Shown one piece after another: positions 6,289 to 6,851 of a stretch of 6,851 nucleotides of DNA. Every line of letters begins with the position of its first letter. The first letter of the stretch is position 1. This DNA comes from CAZOZP01 sp964584325 (GTDB taxonomy: Bacteria > Bacteroidota > Ignavibacteria > Ignavibacteriales > Melioribacteraceae): NCBI GenBank assembly GCA_964584325.1, contig CAZOZP010000102.1, forward strand, positions 1 through 6,851. Reading direction: 5' to 3'. Position numbers and translations under genes: made by a program. The notes beneath the pieces are model-generated. The model was not told the DNA's origin and did not search any database. It worked only from the letters and a program-made list of their open reading frames with translations.

Positions 6289-6711
6289 ATGGAAAAAAGA
6301 ATTCTGATTTTATGTACCGGGAATTCCTGCCGCAGCCAAATGGCTGAAGGCTTTCTAAAATCATTCGATTCCGGACTTGAAGTTTTCTCAGCCGGTACAA
6401 ATCCTTCAGAGAAAGTTCATCCAAAGGCTGTTCAGGTGATGAAGGAGCTTGATATTGATCTTGGTTCCAATTATCCGAAGAACGTTGATTTATTCATTAA
6501 TGATCATTTTGATTATGTTATTACTGTTTGCGGAAATGCTAAAGAAACTTGTCCGGTTTTTATTGGGAAAGTAGGCGAAAGGCTTCATATAGGTTTCGAA
6601 GACCCTGCCGAGGCTTCCGGAACTGAGGGCGAAATACTTGATGAATTCCGAAGGATACGTGATGAAATTAAGCGCGACTTTTATCGCTTTTATTCTGAAA
6701 TAGTAAAGTAA
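6289..6711 (+). CDS. arsC: Arsenate reductase, thioredoxin-coupled (pI258 ArsC type)
   Basis: This 140-residue protein has the low-molecular-weight phosphotyrosine phosphatase fold. The phosphate loop CTGNSCRS places the nucleophile at C9, with C14 and R15; the redox pair is C81 and C88 (VCGNAKETCP), matching C82 and C89 of Staphylococcus pI258 ArsC; the general-acid D105-P106 follows in FEDPA. The three essential cysteines are therefore present. By family knowledge it reduces arsenate to arsenite in the cytoplasm, the oxidised C81-C88 disulphide being reset by thioredoxin. This distinguishes it from the unrelated glutaredoxin-dependent ArsC of E. coli. The C-terminus (DEFRRIRDEIKRDFYRFY) also fits the family. 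It follows arsR and a probable operator, so arsenite-induced expression is likely. No exporter (Acr3 or ArsB) follows within the window. A plain protein-tyrosine phosphatase is unlikely, because those lack the C81/C88 pair. Confidence 0.95.
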   Translation: MEKRILILCTGNSCRSQMAEGFLKSFDSGLEVFSAGTNPSEKVHPKAVQVMKELDIDLGSNYPKNVDLFINDHFDYVITVCGNAKETCPVFIGKVGERLHIGFEDPAEASGTEGEILDEFRRIRDEIKRDFYRFYSEIVK

Positions 6712-6796
6712 AGGGGGATTTATAAGTTAGTAGCCCTGAGGAACTCGGAAAGATTGAAACCTCCGTGGATGCCGGTGTGAGAATAAATGTTTTTTC
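6712..6796. other. Short unassigned spacer after arsC
   Basis: These 85 bp separate arsC from the second copy of the dispersed element. I see no gene start, tRNA or clear terminator. The middle (about 6730-6790) is richer in G and C than the other spacers. In the plus frame starting at 6726 it reads through VSSPEELGKIETSVDAGVRI without a stop, but there is no start codon and I do not recognise it. It could be the remnant of a gene or simply a leader. Confidence 0.5.
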
Positions 6797-6851
6797 AACC
6801 CAAATTTGTCATTGAGGAAGAAAGTAATGACAAATCGCCTAACAAAATCTA
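6797..6851. repeat. Second copy of the palindromic element, inverted and cut by the window end
   Basis: From AACCCAAATT at 6797 to the last base, the sequence matches the reverse complement of the right end of the copy at 5639-5789. The 10-bp stem arms ATTTGTCATT (6804-6813) and AATGACAAAT (6826-6835) are identical to the first copy. The loop differs by one inserted base and two A/G changes, and one further substitution lies at 6841 in the following CGCCTAACAAAATCT. Similarity begins sharply at AACCC, giving the element boundary. The rest of the copy should lie to the right of the window. Confidence 0.85.

Overview
The window is bacterial, AT-rich and gene-dense. It carries six protein genes in three blocks. 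The organism cannot be fixed from this sequence alone. A Bacteroidota/Ignavibacteriota-type host is my guess: the promoter ahead of arsR fits the TTTG-N19-TAnnTTTG pattern of that group, and most starts have A/T-rich leaders while only two have a clear Shine-Dalgarno sequence.

Block 1 (plus strand, 2-3867): the 3' part of a multi-PAS sensor histidine kinase, open to the left edge with its start outside the window, then 11 bp later a complete Uup-type ABC-F ATPase. Block 2 (minus strand, 5486-3873): a short-chain dehydrogenase/reductase with a TTG start and a strong AGGAG ribosome binding site, then a 260-residue protein of unknown function ending in a SEC-C zinc motif. The SEC-C gene runs into the ABC-F gene tail to tail with only 5 bp between stops. 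Block 3 (plus strand, 5884-6711): an arsenic-response pair, an ArsR-family repressor with the CVC metal-binding motif and a thioredoxin-coupled (pI258-type) arsenate reductase. ArsC makes arsenite, but no arsenite exporter lies in the window; it may lie beyond the right edge or elsewhere.

The non-coding DNA around block 3 is the most interesting part. A 16-bp inverted repeat (TTCGGTCA-type) occurs twice, once over the -7 region of the arsR promoter and once between arsR and arsC, with 14 of 16 bases identical; these look like twin ArsR operators. The arsR-arsC pair is also bracketed by two copies, in opposite orientation, of a palindrome-rich, non-coding element of about 151 bp: 5639-5789 complete, and 6797 to the window end truncated. 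The complete copy can form three adjacent hairpins, or can close on itself through its terminal inverted repeats. It resembles a MITE or other dispersed palindromic repeat. No CRISPR array, tRNA, rRNA or transposase gene was seen.
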